Of a stretch of DNA of 64,000 nucleotides, positions 21,909-33,045 are shown one piece after another (position 1 is the first letter of the stretch; each line of letters starts with the position of its first letter). Under the pieces are notes generated by a model. It was not told where the DNA came from and made no database searches. It worked only from the letters and a program-made list of their open reading frames with translations. Source of the DNA: Phaeosaccion multiseriatum (Eukaryota > Ochrophyta, other classes); the NCBI GenBank assembly GCA_965112735.1, contig OZ218950.1:744001-808000 (forward strand), read 5' to 3'. Both the position numbers and the translations under genes were made by a program.

Positions 21909-23580
21909 AGACGACGCATGCCCCATGATTTGCATGACATGCATAGATTCATTTAGGTTAGGGGTACAGCAGCAAGAATACTCATGAGGGGAGAAGTAAG
22001 GTTCCTCCCTCCCTCCCTCCCTCCCTCTCTCCCTCCCTCCCTCTCTCCCTCTCTCCCTCCCTCCCTCCGTCCCCTCCCTCCCCTCTCCTCCCCTCCTTTC
22101 CCTCCCTCCCTCCCTCCCTCTCCCTCTCTCTCTCTCACCTCGTCTCTATCCCTAAGCTCGTCCACCACATAGAGCCTGCTTGCGAGGAAGCACTCCTTGG
22201 CCACACTCGGGTCCAAGCGGTCGGGGCCGATGCCTGCGTGGGCGAGTAAGCTGTACAGCAGGTGGTGATACAGCAGTCACAGAACACGCACGACACCAAC
22301 GTTCAGCATACCATTCGATCCAATCATTTCGAAGCAGGGCGAAGCAAGCAAGTGGGCAGGGCAGAGTAGCGATGAGCGGCAGGGGGGATTCAGAGCGGCT
22401 CTTTCACAGCTTTCAGAGCACATTCACAGAGTCAGAGCCTCAGACTGCTCGACCGAAATGGTCTTGAGACAAGCGGTCGCCTAAGGGTTTGAGTTTGAGT
22501 GTAAAGGAGGGAAGCGAAGCGGACACTGACACTGGCCGCTGGACATGACATGAGCACTGACACTGGCAGGCAACTGCCCCGGCCATTCCACGTTCCACTG
22601 GCACTGGGTCCTGGCACTGGCCAAGGCACTGACACTGGACACTGACCTGCCCCAGTCCGTGAGTGAGAAGCGCTGCAGCACCTTTTTCACCACGCCGCGC
22701 CGCCGCCGGTCCATCTTCAGAGATAAATTGTTGATAGGGTACACCTGTTGGTCATTCGCCATTCGGTTAGTCATTTGTTGGTTGGCTGGTTGGTCCTTCG
22801 GTTGGTGATTCGGGTGGTCGCTTGTTTGTCTTTCGGGGTAAGCAAGTCGGCCTTGTACGGAGGACGCCACAGGATACACACACACACCCATTGACTCACT
22901 ACCCACCCACCTACTGACTTGCTACATACCTTCCAGAGCGCCTCGACGAGTCCTCCGTGCTCTCTCATCACCTTGTCCACCCCCCGTGTGTATAGCCTCG
23001 CCTCTCGGTAGGCGTCATGGTCGGCCTTTGCGCTGACGGGAAGGCGCTCCTCCATGCAACACAGCAGAGCTCGCAGGCCCTGCAGAAGGCTGCTTTGGCT
23101 CTGACTCTGGCTTGAGGGAGGGAGGCTGGAGCTGCTGCATTTGTTGTTGTTGTTGTTGTTGTTGTTGGAGGTTACGATTCCTTCCTCTCCTCCTCCTCCT
23201 CCTCCCACTGCCTCTTCCCCTCCTTCTACGGCTGCTGCTGCTGCTACTACCCCATTCGCCACCGACGTAGACGTGGATGTCCGCTTGGCTTTCAAGGCTG
23301 CCGCCTTCAAACCCCCTCCTCCTTTCTTGCTGGGCTGTTTCTGACTGCGGTAGATGGCAGCCGATGTGCGCACGAGCACCTCGAGCCATTGGTGCTCCAA
23401 GAGGTGGGCTTCAGAGAACTCCGCGAGGGTCTGAATGTCTTGGGTAGCCTCGCCGTCCTGGAGGGAGGGAGGGATGGAGGGAGGAGGAGGAGGAGGAGGA
23501 GGAGGAGGAGGAGGAGGAGGAGGAGGAGGAGGAGGAGGAGGAGGAGGAATGCGCGTGTAAAAGTGAGAGATTGGCGTTCG

Positions 23581-23616
<36 letters not shown>

Positions 23617-24928
23617 TGGGTCCTGACCTTGTTCATGACTGCGATGAAGACTCTCTCGAGCTCATTGGCAAGCTGCTTGGGGGCCTCGGGACACACACAC
23701 TGCGTGAACAGCAGGAACTGGGGGGGGGTATGGCAGTGGATGGGGAGGAGGAGCAGCAGGAGGAGGAGCAGCAGTTGGTTATAGAGCAGAGTGGAAACAT
23801 CCCCTTTCCTTCCTTCCTTCCATCCTTCCTTCCTTCCTTCCTTCCTTCCTTCCTTCCTTCCTTCCTTCCTTCCTTCCTTCCTTCCTTCCTTCCTTCCTTC
23901 CTTCCTTCCATCCTCCCTTCCTTCCATCCTTCCTTCCTTCCTTCCTTCCTTCCATCCTTCCTTCCTTCCTTCCTTCCTTCCTTCCTTCCTTCCTTCCTTC
24001 CTTTCTTTCTTCTGTCACTTGCTCCCGACCATTTGGTGTGCTCCCATCCACTGCCATCCCTCCCCCTGTCCACCCCACCCCTCTCCCTCCCTCCCCACCC
24101 TTACTTCTCCCTCACCTGCTCGCGACTCAATTGATATGCCCCGGACACCGGCTCGCCCGTAGTGCCCCCTAAGCTCACAAAGTGATCAAAGGTACTTAAT
24201 ATCATCTTGAACGAAGCCCTCAGCACCCCCTCCACCTCCATGGACTCCTCCTCCACGGTTGCCTCTCCACTCGAGACGTGTTTGTTGCCCGACGCCACGA
24301 ACCTCCACCACCGATCGTGCATCAACACCCGGGACCAGGTCACTGTGAAACGGTGGGCCATGACCCCGTCGGCTCGGTTATACACGTCACCCGCGCCTCT
24401 CTTGCACCCTCCTCCTCCTCCTCCTCCTCCTCCTGCTGCTGGTGCTTGTGCTGTTGTATCGCCAACTGCAGCATCACTAGGTGCCCCTCTGGAGGTGATG
24501 CTGTTGCTGGAGGAGTTCTGAGCCGTGGCCTTGCGTTCCAAACCCTTCCCAGGGGGCCCTCTTACGCCGCCGTTTGTGACACTAGGACCACTGCAAGTAG
24601 TGGTCACATTTTTCCTCGTGTTGGTGATACTCCCACGCCGTAGCAGACCCCCTGTGCCATCACTACCCGCCCCTGCTCGTCCGTACATGAGGCCATCCAA
24701 GGCCAGCTCCCATGGTCTGTTTGGGTCTCCTCCTCCTGCGATACCCAAGCCGCCCCCCCCCACTGCTTCGAGACCGCTCCTGGGAGGGGGGTGAACTTCA
24801 ATCGGCCGTCTCTCTTCCCAGGGGGGCACGACAAAGCCGACGAAGGGGCAGGGAGGGGGGCGTGGCGCTCCCTCCCCACTCTCTCTACTGTCTCTCTTGT
24901 TGTGATGAGAGGAAGTCAGAGTGATAGA
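20996..24928 (-). pseudogene. 3'-end fragment of giant EF-hand gene, unit D
   Basis: Same seven-exon fragment; last exon 20996-21178 intact. This unit has the longest microsatellites: (CTC)n at 21560-21714 inside the Glu-tract exon, (AC)n at 21835-21900, (GGA)n at about 23481-23548 and (TTCC)n at 23808-24003. The Glu tract is about twice as long as in the other units. Confidence 0.8.
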
Positions 24929-25069
24929 AGGAGCGCAGCGCGGCCCCGCACGTACTTCCCGCGGGCCATCCGCTGCCATCTCCCTCCCCCTCCTCCTCCC
25001 CCTCCTCCCCCGCCCCTTTGTCCATGGTCTATCCCCCCTCAGCAACGCCCACACGTGCGAGGGATTCGG

Positions 25070-25177
25070 ATGAGCAACAGCGTGTCTATGGATGACTCAG
25101 GGATTAGTGGCAGCTCCTCTCACTCTCAGGAGGATGCTGGTGCCGGGCCCGTGCTGGGCGGTGCTGACTCGGAGTGA
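25070..25177 (+). CDS. Gene X C-terminal tail, unit D/E boundary
   Basis: MSNSVSMDDSGIS... to GGADSE and stop, the fourth copy. Upstream is the degenerate exon copy (24,930-25,068). Confidence 0.4.
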   Translation: MSNSVSMDDSGISGSSSHSQEDAGAGPVLGGADSE

Positions 25178-25469
25178 ACCCCTACCTCGCGCGAACGAAA
25201 TCTTGAGCCCCCATTTACACTCTTGTTTGTAAAGAAACTCACCACTGCACGTGGAAATACATGAAAATTCACACACACCACGTTCATAAGCCCCCAAGTC
25301 ACCGTTACTCGGCCCCTTCCACAGCAGTGAAGCGATGTGGGTGGCGACTGTTTTCATCAAGGTCCATCACGTGTATTGACTTACTCTACTCTTCACACCC
25401 ACTGTACGAAACAAGCCCCAAGCTTCACCACGGCGAAGGCGATACGGCGGACGGAAGGCCATCGGGTCA

Positions 25470-26362
25470 CTAAATCCCAAGTCCCGAGGTATCAGCAGCA
25501 GGGCCCTCCACACGCACGCACGCTCGCAGCGCCTTCCGTCCGCGCCTCTTCTTCTCACTCGCCGTCACCATACTCTCCTCCAGCACCGCCCACTCCTCCT
25601 TCAGCTTGTCGTCATCATCATCCTCCCCTGCTCCTCCTGAGCGATAGCGGTGGTAGGCAGACACAAAGCCTCGGATCGTGCTCTCCAGGCTCGCCCCCTT
25701 CCTCTTTGTGCGCACAGCGAGGTGGGGCAGCAGCAACACTTTACTCCGGCCCACAGCAACCACCACGCCATTCGATAGCTCCCTGCCCCGACGGCCGCAG
25801 AAGGCCGTGGCAGCATCAGCCCCGCCATCTTCCAGCCCTCTCCACAGGCCACAGGGTAGTTGAATCTCGTCCCCGACATGAAGCCCCAGCCCCGCAGGAA
25901 AACCCACCCCATTCCCATCCTCCAGTGCCTCCTTCCTCTCCTCCCCTCCCCCAGGCATTGAAGGGGCGCATTTCGCCCTCTTGCTTCCTCTCCCATTGAT
26001 GTCCTCCGCAGCTCCTCGCTTGGGCACAGGCGCACACCGGGCAATCTCCTCCTTCTGCTCCGCTCCCTCCCTCTTCACTCGTGCATGCCTCTGGCACATC
26101 CCACCTTGCTTCGGATACTTATCACACCCCTCAACAGTACACTTCTTCCGTACCATCACAGCTCCGTGCTCAAGGCAAAGTCCCCCCTGCTTCGGTTGCT
26201 TGCCGCACCCCTCAACAGTACACCTCTTCCTCACAGCCCCGTGGGCCACGCAAAGTCCTCCCTGTTTCGACTGCTTCTCGCACCCCTCAACAGTACACCT
26301 CTTGGTCACGGCTCCGTGGGCCAGGCAAAGTCCTCCTTGCTTCCGATGCTTGTCACACCCCT
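25470..26362 (-). pseudogene. Zinc-finger-repeat gene, copy E, C-terminal part (interrupted)
   Basis: Three complete fingers plus part of a fourth and the complete C-terminal domain. Cut at 26352-26362 (gtcacacccct) by the full-length retroelement; the gene continues at 33109. One finger has EGCGKQ in place of EGCDKQ. Nearly identical to copy D downstream of the insertion. Confidence 0.85.
26352..26362. repeat. Left target-site duplication, full-length retroelement
   Basis: gtcacacccct; the right partner at 33109-33119 reads gtcgcacccct. The shared first base G (finger EGCD type) rather than C (EGCE type), against C on both sides of copies 1 and 2, supports a true duplication. One G/A difference has arisen since. 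Confidence 0.8.
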
Positions 26363-26402
26363 AGCACCCCCCTTCTTTTTTTCTGCTTAAGACAGGGCCA
26401 CC

Positions 26403-29400
26403 ATGGAAGGGGACGACAGGGGGGCCACGCGGCCCCCCGGAGCCCAGGAGACACCAGCAAACCTCACAGCAACCCAGCAGGAGCCACCTATGAGCCGCGA
26501 TCAGCAGCGGCTCGAAAGAAGGGAGAGACGGGCAGCGGCAGCAGCAATTCGCCAAACACCAGCACGGGAAGGCGTGCCCACCCCCATCACGGCTCCACCA
26601 GCGGCCGCAGCACCCCGCAACACCCTCCCGCAGGACCCACAGCTCCCACCAGCACTCACGGAACCCACAGCAACAGCAGCGGAAGCCCACCCCCAGCAGC
26701 AGCAACCACAACCGATCTCAACGACACGGCAACAAACAGCACCAGCCGCCAGGAGATCTACCACGCCCGCCAGCGAGACAACAGGCCCTACAACAGCACC
26801 ACCCCCCACAGCGACCAGCCCAGCACCCATGCAGCCAACCACGAGGCCAAGGGGACGAAGCAGGACCCCCCGAGCACGCAGCCCGGAAAGGCCAACCGCC
26901 ACTTTCCGAGCCTCAGATCCAGCCCAAACCACCAACGCGTCAACTCACAGAAACGCACACGGGATCACAGAGCAAATCGTCTCCATCCTCCAAGACGAAT
27001 ACGAAGACACCCACCTCACAGCCACGACCCCCATACGGCAACACCCGAACCTCTTCTTCAACGAACAAGCGCCAGCATCCGCCAGCCGACGCATCAGCGC
27101 TGAGTTCGCAAGCCTAAACCTCACCGCGACGGAACTGACCCACCACAACACGGCCGAGGCCATCGCCGACCTCGTACGACCACCCCCCACGACGCACGAG
27201 GAAGAGACAGCATCACTCGAAACAGACACGCATGGACACGCACCAACGACATGGAGCAACACCATACGCCACCAGCGCGACGCGGCGCTCCCGCCTACCA
27301 ACTCGCACTTCTATATGCCCCTCCTCAGACAAGCTCTAAGGAGCGGAGGCCCCCCCACCACCCCCGGAAGACCACATGGGGGAGGAGATTACCCCCTTGG
27401 ATGGCAACAGATCGTAGAGGCCTATGCCCACACGCTCGCAGGCCAAGAGATCACCTCCAACGAGTTGGTCAACGACTACATCACCGCCTCACGACAGGAG
27501 GAACTCATCGCGGTATTACCCGACGTCCAAGCCATCGTTGAGCGCTACGGCCACGCCCTACGCGACCACACCAACAACACCACCACCTCCCCCTTCGCCA
27601 ACACCATGGCCACACCGTGGTGGGCGCCGGGGCAAGCCCTCGCCTTACGCACGAGGCAGGCCCCCCGGGGAACCGCACCAGGACCGCCACCACCCCCCGC
27701 CCAAAGCGACGCAACCACACCCAGCCCACCAACACCGGAGGACAACCCCACCAACGCCCGAGTGTACCGAAGACACCCCGACAATGGAAACATTCAAGGG
27801 GGCATCCTCTGCAACTTTGGCGAATGCCACGACACTTTCGTCACGGTAGGCAACACCAGAGACCGCCTCATCAGGCACCAGTCGAGCCACCACCCGAACC
27901 GCGGCAGAGAGTGGGACCGATGGATGCGCGAACACCACCCCCAGGCCGCGTCAATCCTGTGGTACCGCACCAACGGCCCACAGAGCGGACCACAGAATAA
28001 TACGTACCAGCTCCGGGACTGCACAAGTGGATGCGGCAACCTGGCCCACCGAAACTCCGGCAGATCCTTCCTTACCCGCTTCCCGCAATCAGGCCTACGA
28101 CAACCCCTATGCAACGCCTGCATACGAGCACACGAAGCCGCAAGCCTACCAGCACCACCAACCATCCAACGAGCTCGAAGCATGCCCCCACCGACAAGAG
28201 CAGGTGGGACAGACACTACACGAGAGCACGACCAGGAGGGAGGAGGGAGAGGAGAGCGAACGGGACACAGGGCAGGGGGACGAGGAGACCGCGAAGGAAG
28301 AGTAGTAGCAGGGGGGGAAGAGGGCGAACACAGCAGAGGCGGAGGAGAGCGCCCAGCACTGGCACGGGAAGCAGCGGCAGAAGGAGGGGAAGGGCAAGCA
28401 GCGGGAGGAGGTGACGAAGGAGAAGGAGGAGGCGACCCCACCAACAACGAGGAGCTACCCAACTGCCCGGTGTGTATGGAACCGCTCACTGGCCAAGCAC
28501 AAGTCGCCATGCACGAAGACGAACATCACGTGCACAACCACTGCGCATTGGGAGTCATGAGCAGGTACCCCAACCGCAACGACCACCTCTGCCCCTACTG
28601 CCGCAACCCCTGCTACCGGCACACGATCGAGCAGGCCATCACAGCACAAGGAGGGAGAGCTATGGGCCGCGCAAGGGATCGCCTAGCGAGGGAGCGCAGA
28701 GAGTCGCATCAGCAGCACGCGCAGGCCAGCCAAGGGCGACGCCGCCAGTCCCAGCCACCCCCCACCACCCGACACACACCCCCACCCCAACCTACCGCCC
28801 CCCCAGCCCCGATATGCTGCATATGCATGTCAGACGCGGACCCCCCTTTCATCGCACCAACCACGGAGTGGCCAGTACGCACCCGACGCTGCCAACACAC
28901 CGTTCACCCCGCGTGCCTCCTTCACCACCTGAACGACCAAGCCACACTGAGGAGAGCCAACCAGCAGCCCGTCATACCACCAGGCAACCTCCCCTGCCCC
29001 GCGCAAGGCTGCATGGCTGGCTACCAAGCTCAACGAGCCATCCCCGCCCTCAGGACCATCCTCACCCAAGGCAACGCAGCATCGGCCTACCAAGGCCCCC
29101 TCAACGACCTCGAGAACGCCTATCTAGGCCCAGACCCAAACGAGGACCCGTCGCGTACGGCAACGCCCCAGCACACGACAGCAACGGCCAGGCTCAACCC
29201 GTACCAACCCACCACCCCCACGGGCAGAGGAGGAGGGCGAGGGCACGCGGAAGAAGGAGGAGGAGGAGGAGGAGGCGCAATCGCAGCAGCGCCAAGTGGA
29301 GTAGAAGGAGGAAGAGGAGGACGAGGGAGGGGGAAGGAAACGGACAAGGAGCAGCAGCAGAGAGGGGACCTCAGAGAGAAAGGGCAGGGGGAGATAGCAC

Positions 29401-29564
29401 ACGCACGCAAGGAACCACAGCAGCAGCAGCGAGACGAGGGGGAGGAGGACGGAGCAGAGGCCAAGGAGGTAGCGGCGGGGACGGAGGGGACGGAGAAGGG
29501 CCAGCCAACGACGATACACCCGAGGAAGGATGGCCCATGCAGCACCCAAACGTCCTCCGCCTAG
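26403..29564 (+). CDS. Retrotransposon ORF1: zinc-finger and double RING-like protein
   Basis: 1,053 codons starting MEGDDRGATRPP at the first ATG, 40 bases from the element end. Residues 1-180 are Pro/Thr/Arg-rich. Around 469-500 is a C-x5-C-x17-H-x4-H type finger (CNFGEC ... HQSSHH), followed by a C-x3-C ... C-x2-C pair. Residues ~687-735 form a RING-like module (CPVCME ... HVHNHC ... CPYC), and ~805-871 a second one (CCICMSD ... CQHTVHPAC ... CPAQGC). The C-terminus is Arg/Gly/Glu-rich and low complexity. ORF1 proteins of other non-LTR elements bind element RNA, often through CCHC or C2H2 fingers; that role is inferred here. RING modules hint at ubiquitin-ligase activity or simply zinc structure. 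Confidence 0.85.
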   Translation: MEGDDRGATRPPGAQETPANLTATQQEPPMSRDQQRLERRERRAAAAAIRQTPAREGVPTPITAPPAAAAPRNTLPQDPQLPPALTEPTATAAEAHPQQQQPQPISTTRQQTAPAARRSTTPASETTGPTTAPPPTATSPAPMQPTTRPRGRSRTPRARSPERPTATFRASDPAQTTNASTHRNAHGITEQIVSILQDEYEDTHLTATTPIRQHPNLFFNEQAPASASRRISAEFASLNLTATELTHHNTAEAIADLVRPPPTTHEEETASLETDTHGHAPTTWSNTIRHQRDAALPPTNSHFYMPLLRQALRSGGPPTTPGRPHGGGDYPLGWQQIVEAYAHTLAGQEITSNELVNDYITASRQEELIAVLPDVQAIVERYGHALRDHTNNTTTSPFANTMATPWWAPGQALALRTRQAPRGTAPGPPPPPAQSDATTPSPPTPEDNPTNARVYRRHPDNGNIQGGILCNFGECHDTFVTVGNTRDRLIRHQSSHHPNRGREWDRWMREHHPQAASILWYRTNGPQSGPQNNTYQLRDCTSGCGNLAHRNSGRSFLTRFPQSGLRQPLCNACIRAHEAASLPAPPTIQRARSMPPPTRAGGTDTTREHDQEGGGRGERTGHRAGGRGDREGRVVAGGEEGEHSRGGGERPALAREAAAEGGEGQAAGGGDEGEGGGDPTNNEELPNCPVCMEPLTGQAQVAMHEDEHHVHNHCALGVMSRYPNRNDHLCPYCRNPCYRHTIEQAITAQGGRAMGRARDRLARERRESHQQHAQASQGRRRQSQPPPTTRHTPPPQPTAPPAPICCICMSDADPPFIAPTTEWPVRTRRCQHTVHPACLLHHLNDQATLRRANQQPVIPPGNLPCPAQGCMAGYQAQRAIPALRTILTQGNAASAYQGPLNDLENAYLGPDPNEDPSRTATPQHTTATARLNPYQPTTPTGRGGGRGHAEEGGGGGGGAIAAAPSGVEGGRGGRGRGKETDKEQQQRGDLREKGQGEIAHARKEPQQQQRDEGEEDGAEAKEVAAGTEGTEKGQPTTIHPRKDGPCSTQTSSA

Positions 29565-32500
29565 GGGCCCTGGACCCGCAGGGTACCATCCTCTCAACAC
29601 TCGTGTTTGAGACAGTAGCGCAGTGCAACCCCCGCCACGTCAGCTCGATTATCAGCTTACAGCAAAGAGCGCTCAACAACTGGAACAGGGCGCTGAGGGC
29701 CCACAAGAACGGCCCCACCGACGCCACCCTCCACACCCTTCTGGCATGGGATGTCTTCCACCACCTCCTCCCTGCCATGCTCTTCTCTAAAGACGGAGCC
29801 TACAGCCGCCAGCAGCGGATACAGATGGTCCTCGACCTCGACATCGCCCCACTCGCACAAGCAGCGATAGCCACAGCACACGCACGCCGCCCACCACCCC
29901 CAGCACAGGCACAGACAGAGGAGCGACGGAGAGAAACCTGCGCCCACCTGCTCACCAAACCCGGAGGCCTGCACAAGGCCGCCGCGAGGCTCAGCACAAA
30001 GAGCAGAGACGGCCACCTCCCTCCCACACACGAGACCTTTAGACGCCTCCAGCAAGCGCACGTCGACGAGAGCCTCGAAGAGATCAACACAGCAGCAGCA
30101 GCAGCCAGGGAGTACGCCAGAACCCAGGTGCAGGAGCACCCCGAGAATGGCAACGACGTCACCAGAGAGGAGATCAGCACAGCCATGCTGCTGACCTACC
30201 GGAGGGTCAACTTCTGGAAGGGCCAAGGAGCAGACGGGCGCAGGGCGAGCCACGTCAAGTACCCCCGGACAGCCCCCAGGAGTACGCAATCGTGGAGGCT
30301 CTGACTGACACCTACGAGCTGCTCCGAACGGGGGACACTCCACTGCCTCCACAGCTCGCCAAACGGTGGTTCAGCACCAGCGCCGCAGCCCTCGGCGAGA
30401 AAGCGCGTCCTGTGACATCCCCCAACCTCTACCGCAGCCTCGTGGAGAGCTGTCACATGAAGCTCATCGCGGACAGGGTGGGCCCAGAGCTCAGAAGCGC
30501 AGGACAGCTAGCGGTAGCGGTCAGAGGCGGAGGGGAAACACACGCCGCAGCAGCCCAGCTAGCGCACGATGCCGGCAAAACCGTCGTGCTGCATGACATC
30601 ACCAAGGCCTACACCCGCGTGTCGCGTGCCAGAGGCGTCCTAGCCTCAGGAGCACTCCCTACCATCGACCCAGCAGGCATCAACTACGCCATCGCCAGCC
30701 TCTCCCACGCCTCCGCCCACAACGCCCTCACACCAGACGGCACCCAGACCATCCACCAGAGCTCCGGAGTCAACCAAGGAGCACCAGAAGGGCCTCTCAT
30801 GTTCGCAGCCGCCATCCACCCAGTGCTGAAAGTTCAGAACACAGCCGACACCGCAGCGAACCGCCCCACCATCTCCGCCTACGCAGACGACCTCATGGAC
30901 CAGCTGGAACCCGACGCACCCCTAGAGACCTACGCCCCACGACATGCCCATCTCCAAGCCCAATTCCGAGGCTTGGGCCTCGAGTTCAACGAGAGGAAAA
31001 CGGTTTACCTCATGGGCAAAGGCAAGCAGCCAACACAGGCTGACAGGGACCACGCCCAACGGCAGGGCGCCACACTAGCCACCGAGGGTACCGTGGTAGC
31101 CGGCATCCCCGTCGGCACGGAGGAGTACATCGAAGAGTACCTCCGCAACATCCTCGGCCAAGAAGACCCCAGGGGCTACCTCCAACTCGCCAAACACTGC
31201 AGCGAGTGGGACAACACCCAGGCGGCCACCCTCGTCCTCCTCCAATGCCTCCCAGCCAGGCTCACACACCTGGCGAGAGCCATTGACCCCTCCATCTTCC
31301 GACGCGCCCTCGGCAGCAGGGCAGACCGCACCAACAGGGCGACACTGGCCCACATCATGCGACTCCCCGATGCCCCCCCTCTGGAGCAGGCCGCAGATGC
31401 ACAAGAGGAGCCATGGACGGAGACACAGCGCCTACAAATGCATACGGCACGGCGCTCCGGCGGCCTCGGCCTCACCAGCCTCCATGACATCGCCCCAGCA
31501 GCATACCTTGGCAACAAGATGCTCACCCTCCCCCCCCTGCTCAGCCGCACCGCACGCCGGGAAGGCTCCCAAGAGAGCGCCCTACCGGACCAGCTGTTCA
31601 CCAACGGAGCCCTCAAGAGCGTCGCCGACAGCGTCAACCTCCTGCACGAGGAGGGGGTCCCTGAGGCCCCCCTCATCCAAGCAGTGGGTCAGGCACAGTT
31701 CGACGAGGCCCGCTCACGCGTACTCGAGCCGCCTGACCACCAAGCCCAAGACACAGCGCGACGCAACGTGCGCAGGAGCCATCAGGCAGGCCGTCAACCG
31801 ACCCACGGCGTCCAGAAGGCCCTCACCACCTTCATCCACAAACGCCGCCATGAGGAGCTGACGCAGAGCATCGCCACCATCGACGTCACACCGGCAGAGG
31901 CACAGAGGGGAGAGGAGACACAGGAAATGGCAACAGCCCGACTCCACTCACAGCGAGGAAGGGGCGCCATGGCCTTCCTCGGAGCGCTCCCCCACGGCCA
32001 CAACACCATGGCCCCCGCAGAATGGACCATGGCCCTTCGTCGCAACCTCGGTGTCAACACGCCATACGCGGACCCGCCCCCACCCTGCCTCGGCACAGGC
32101 TGCGCCCGCACGGCAAGCACCACCCACGCCACCATCTGCCACCGCACCGGCCTCCACAACCACACACACCACCTCCTCGTCAAGGCCTTCGGGAGGATGA
32201 TGCACAGCGTGGGCATTGGAGGAGCACGCGTAGAGGACCAGACCTGCTTCGACGGCCCCACGGGCACCCGAGCAGGCCGAGACCTACGCATGGATCTGAC
32301 CTATCCCGCAGGTAGCTTCCCGGGAGCGGACGCACCCCTGCGGAGAAACCTCCTCTGCGACATCACCGTCACCAACCCCACCGCCCCCACCCACGTGGGA
32401 CGGGCCTCCACCACGCCAGGCCACGCAGCAGCCGCCGCCGAAGAGCGCAAGCGCACGCACTACCTGGGCAGTTTTCTGCCCGGGACTTCAACCCTCAAGT

Positions 32501-32784
32501 GCATTGCGATCGAGACGTACGGCAGACTGGGCCACCAAACGGACGAGCTCATCGAGGCGATGGCCATCCACAAGGCATCAAGAGGGCTCGGCCCCGCAGC
32601 GGCGGCAGCCACGGGCCCCATCAAGGGCCTCCTGCGCCAACAACTGTCCCTCGCCCTTCAACGCGCCCTCTCACAGCGGGAGATCAGGTATGGCACCCTC
32701 CTTCGAGCCACGATGACGCAGCACGAAGCAGCAGAAACCCTCGACTGGGGGCTCATGGGAGCCATCGACGGAGCGGCCGCCTGA
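29537..32784 (+). pseudogene. Retrotransposon ORF2: reverse transcriptase with C-terminal zinc/nuclease-like domain (one frameshift)
   Basis: The probable start ATG (29537, MQHPNVLRLG) overlaps the ORF1 stop by 28 bases in the -1 frame. The RT core lies in the second half: motif A HDITKAY (about 30595), motif B NQGAPEGP (about 30775), motif C YADD (about 30880), then NERKTVYL. A C-terminal segment has CLGTGC ... HATIC ... HTHH zinc ligands (from about 32085), DLRMDLTY, LLCDITVTNP and IETYG. This arrangement matches the CCHC plus PD-(D/E)XK-like endonuclease of site-specific elements; the assignment is inference. The frame is broken at 30262-30266 (five C against six in copy 1), so this copy is probably inactive, although copy 1 shows the frame was recently intact. 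Confidence 0.85.
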
Positions 32785-33045
32785 GGAGCAGGAGTACACC
32801 AGCCAGCAGACAGCGAGACCATCAGCACACAGCATAGCAACCACAGTTAGTCACGCCTTGTCACCCGCACCACCCACAGTAGGATAGTTCACATATCACC
32901 TCCACCACCTCACTCCTTCCCACACCCCTTCATCTCCTCCTCCCCCCCTCACTCTCTTCCCATTCCCCATTATCCTCTACTCTACCACCCTTACCATCCT
33001 CTTCCCCTCCACATCACGCTCCATCAATACCACACATACACGCAT

